This document shows positions 61,201 through 64,000 of a stretch of 64,000 nucleotides of DNA, in pieces (position 1 is the stretch's first letter; each line of letters starts with the position of its first letter). Both the position numbers and the translations under genes were made by a program. The stretch is from the NCBI GenBank assembly GCA_004794655.1, contig SMMW01000178.1, positions 186,001 to 250,000 on the forward strand, in the 5' to 3' direction. The notes under the pieces are model-generated. The model was not told where the DNA came from. It saw only the letters and a program-made list of their open reading frames with translations, and made no database searches. Source of the stretch: Marisa cornuarietis. Its lineage: Eukaryota; Mollusca; Gastropoda; Architaenioglossa; Ampullariidae.

Positions 61201-63947
61201 AAGGAGAGAGAAAAGAAGAAAAAAAGATGTGGGTGAGGGGTGGGTAGCGCGAAGGAGTCGCTTAGATGCCTTATTTTCATGTCCTCTAAAAGAAATATCT
61301 TCGGAAGACTTGGAGAGAATGCAGACGCTTTTTGCGAATGTCGTCTGCAACGTTTGAAGAACTTTTATATGTGATCGAGGCTGCCCAGAGCACGAGCAAT
61401 TTCAATTCAGACATTCTTGGCCTTATCTCGGTTGAGATACTCTGGACTGGCAGTGTCGAACAGACACAGGTAGTTTTCCCACATTCAAATCATACTCGTA
61501 CACCTTTCCGCTGACCACACCGCCATTTCTTAATTTGGAGGTAAAAGGGAGGCGACTGTGTTCAAGCATTCCGATTGGCTACAGCCATGTAATGTAGGTC
61601 AGGCTCTGCAAGAAAATAGAATCGCGTCCTATCCGTGAAGACCTCGATGTAAAGCCCCCACCCAGCCGTGTGCAAAACTCGGAAAGGTCCTACCAGAGCC
61701 TGCTAACCCTGCTAAGTGCGGAATATTGCAGCGTGAGAATAGGCCTTTAGATACTGGCTGTGCATCACTAGAATGGGGTAGCTACAGACTACCTCAAAAC
61801 GCATACAAAATGCTGTTGCTTCTCCACAATAAGGGTAAGTCCTGTTAGGTACCTAAAGTGGATGATGATCCTCACCGAAATGGGTTTAAGATTGTTTGGG
61901 AAAATCAGGGCCAGAAGACGTTAAATGGTTGCTCCATAAAGAAAGATTAGTTGATTGTATAGAACTGCCATAATCACACATCTAGCAGTAACAGATTTAC
62001 TGTGTACAGAATTTTTTAACTTAAGATTTTGCTTGAACCTTACTTTGACTTTATTACTAATAAACATTTACGAGATATTCTGATTTGATTCAGGATTGGT
62101 GATTCTGAAATTCACACTCATTAATATATTCTACCCCCAACACTCAGCTACTCAGTTGCCCCTTGTGTAATAATGACCTCGATGATGGAATACAGTTTTT
62201 ATTCGAATGCACATCACCGAATGATCTGCGACTAAAATTTTTACCTGAAAAATATAGAAACACTAATCATGATGTACTTAAAAATCTGCTGATCACCACT
62301 GCTTACAAAATGTAACCAGATTACTACGGACTAAAACAACAGGAATAAAAGTCGATGTAATATAATTATGTATGTGTGCTCAAGAGTACACTTTTCACTT
62401 AATCAACTTGTTTACTGTGTTTAATCTGATATTTAAGCTGTTGCATTGCTTACACTATAATATTTTCACAATGGAATGGTGTGGTTACCCTAGTGTGGGA
62501 AGCTCAAGAATCCAGTTGTATAGGTCAATGGCCTAACAATAAAGAATTTGAGTCTTGAGTCTGTCTCTAATATTCTTCTGTTACACCACAATCCTCACCA
62601 TATCATGCTTCATCTCACTCTTGTTACACCACCAGCCTCACCATATTCAGCATCTACCACTTCAGTTTTCCAACGCTTGCCACTTCAATGTCCAGTCATT
62701 TCTCTTACTTTGACTGGTCCTACAATCCTCTTTATTGCGTTTTAAATTTTCAAAATAACAAATATTCTCTGCAGTGAAATGATGCAGAAACAAACAATAT
62801 ATCTTAACTATAATTAACTATAATATTGAACAAACATAGCATTTTAAGAGACAGCTTCCTTAGAAAATATGCAAACTAGCATAAGAATTGCATAAACATT
62901 GAAGAAGTCCATACCTCACTAGTATTAACAAACTGCATGAAGATCTCTTCAGAAATGATGGTGTTAGCTGGGTTTGGGCCAGGTGGGTCTCTTTCTGCGG
63001 CACCAAACTTTTTCCATGTCTGTAAACAGAATCCTAAGCGCTCTTTATTTACATTTCTGTTATCAATCTCAATGGATGTTTTCCCTCCATCTATAATTAT
63101 CCAAACAGATAACTCTGGTTTCTTTATTTTTAGAAATTACTTATCCCAGAGAAATAACAATCTTTACTCTAATAATACACATACAAACATATCATAACAA
63201 ATTAATTTGCTCTGTCAACATTCATGACAAGAGGGAAAAAATCACCTTTCTATGTGCTATTGACTTGGACACCTTGATGGTTTCAATCCGGTAAGTCTTC
63301 ACTGTCTGCAAATAGAAAGCATAAAAACGTGTTAAAAAATGAATGAGCAGTTGATGATGTTTCGTTAAGACTATTTAAATGTCAAAGGCCATGCAGTCTT
63401 TTCATTTAAATCAGATTTCAAGCTAATTTCACAGGGCTAAACTATTAACAATTTCTCAAATAAAATTAAGGACATATTACTTATTTGCATAAAGGACTAG
63501 AAATTGCAAAATAACGGCTCTACCTGAAAGAAATAAAGATGCTGTTGTGCTTTTTAAGTTTTCTCCTTAAGATGTAACCGAAAGGCACACACACACACAC
63601 ACAAAATTAGCATCCTGACCATCTAAGCTGTATTTAGGACCAGAAATACGCTAAAAATCTAAGTACAACTGTGCCTAACGCCATATTATTCTAAACAAAA
63701 AGGACAAAATTATTCTTGTGAATTCTTTCTGAAAAATTAAATGCCATACCTACATGAAAATATTCAGTAAATGGCTATAAATAAAAAGCAAGTCAATATG
63801 ATTTTTTTTATCATGAATTTCCTTGAACATCTGAGCACCCAGAGAATGTTACCTTGACTATTTTCCCTTCATCATTGTACTTGTATTCTGTGATTTTCTT
63901 TAGCCCTTTCTTTTCGTCATACTCTTCTGTGTTTGGCGGTAGTACTC
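58217..63947 (-). CDS. EIF3G: Eukaryotic translation initiation factor 3 subunit G (5' end outside window)
   Basis: Eight exons on the minus strand join in phase: 63947-63853, 63305-63246, 63019-62915, 60358-60227, 60110-59957, 59549-59416, 58946-58840 and 58235-58217 (stop TAG). The N-terminal exon or exons lie beyond 64000. In order: [16 protein letters not shown] and [14 protein letters not shown] (eIF3g N-terminal region), a CCHC zinc knuckle [20 protein letters not shown], a basic linker ([16 protein letters not shown]) and a C-terminal RRM with RNP2 [10 protein letters not shown] and RNP1 GFAFINF, ending VEWAK then PSGQQ. eIF3g is a cytoplasmic eIF3 subunit contacting mRNA and 40S near the entry channel and promoting scanning. 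The last exon adds only six amino acids. The 2.6-kb intron between 60358 and 62915 holds a LINE containing a Harbinger-type element. Confidence 0.96.
58252..58433. repeat. 36-bp minisatellite, five copies, in the last eIF3g intron
   Basis: Units start ATCATCAGRCAAGTACC and end ATATACAAWC. The copies alternate between CCCACAGTCTC and CCAACWATCTC variants. The array begins 16 bp upstream (gene sense) of the terminal exon's first base. Confidence 0.92.
60520..62560 (+). mobile_element. Truncated non-LTR retrotransposon, split by a Harbinger-type insertion
   Basis: Plus-strand traces in order: [48 protein letters not shown] (end of reverse transcriptase), then after the insertion YWLCITRMG and [14 protein letters not shown]-terminal zinc-knuckle-like [20 protein letters not shown] follows. 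The 3' end is AATAAAGAATTTGAGTCTTG with a GAGTCTTGAGTCT tail. Stops and frameshifts make it inactive. It is antisense in an eIF3g intron. Confidence 0.8.
60987..61746 (+). mobile_element. PIF/Harbinger-type element with TTA target-site duplications
   Basis: Perfect 22-bp terminal inverted repeats (AGGCCTATTCTCACGCTGCA and two more bases) lie at 60987-61008 and 61725-61746, flanked by TTA at 60984-60986 and 61747-61749. Inside, a frame from about 61136 ([15 protein letters not shown]) and a shifted frame ([19 protein letters not shown] near 61325) resemble the N-terminal part of Harbinger transposases. The catalytic part is absent, so the copy is non-autonomous. Confidence 0.85.
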
Positions 63948-64000
63948 CTGTTAAAACATAACCTTAAATAAAAAAGCCATTAGATAGTCTGCAGAATATA

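Noticed and set aside
1..64000. CRISPR arrays, bacterial operons, prophage
   Set aside because: Spliced metazoan genes and retroelements throughout; tandem repeats found are minisatellites without unique spacers.

Overview
The window is nuclear DNA of an invertebrate animal, most likely a mollusc and probably a gastropod. The protein-coding genes have short exons, GT-AG introns of 0.1-3.5 kb and clearly metazoan domain architectures (TRAF, LIM-homeobox, uridine-cytidine kinase, eIF3g). The background is AT-rich and full of long (GT)n, (GAT)n and (TTAG)n microsatellites, tRNA-derived SINEs, LINE 3' ends with (TAA)n or (ATC)n tails, and Harbinger-type elements. The mollusc assignment is inference from this style; no search was possible.

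Layout. 1-3.2 kb: 3' half of a TRAF gene (+). 3.2-11 kb: convergent intergenic DNA with SINE copies. 11-18 kb: a complete second TRAF gene (-), with a short start exon recovered from splice phase. 18.4-25.5 kb: complete uridine-cytidine kinase (+), head-to-head with the second TRAF gene across about 0.4 kb, so the two may share a promoter. 25.5-42 kb: accessory stretch with no strong gene, holding weak small-gene candidates, two THAP-like fragments, a 24-bp palindromic minisatellite and many long dinucleotide repeats. 42.3-54.2 kb: complete five-exon LIM-LIM-homeodomain gene (-). 54.3-58 kb: intergenic. 58.2-64 kb: 3' part of translation factor eIF3g (-), running off the right edge.

How the genes work together. 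The TRAF genes encode cytoplasmic adaptor/ubiquitin-ligase scaffolds of TNF/Toll-type signalling. UCK is pyrimidine salvage, eIF3g is translation initiation, and the LIM-HD gene is a developmental regulator. Apart from the TRAF pair (probable inverted tandem paralogues) and the TRAF/UCK divergent promoter, I see no functional cluster.

Most interesting points. (1) The LIM-HD gene has a homeodomain that aligns without gaps to the canonical fold but lacks the near-invariant Asn51 (Ser here) and the basic N-terminal arm (Ser at position 5). (2) Its LIM1 exon is flanked by about 90-bp inverted repeats about 3.7 kb apart, a layout that favours exon circularisation. (3) Several transposon insertions can be ordered in time, including a LINE inside a SINE with duplication AGTCTT and a Harbinger-type element with TTA duplications inside a LINE inside an eIF3g intron.
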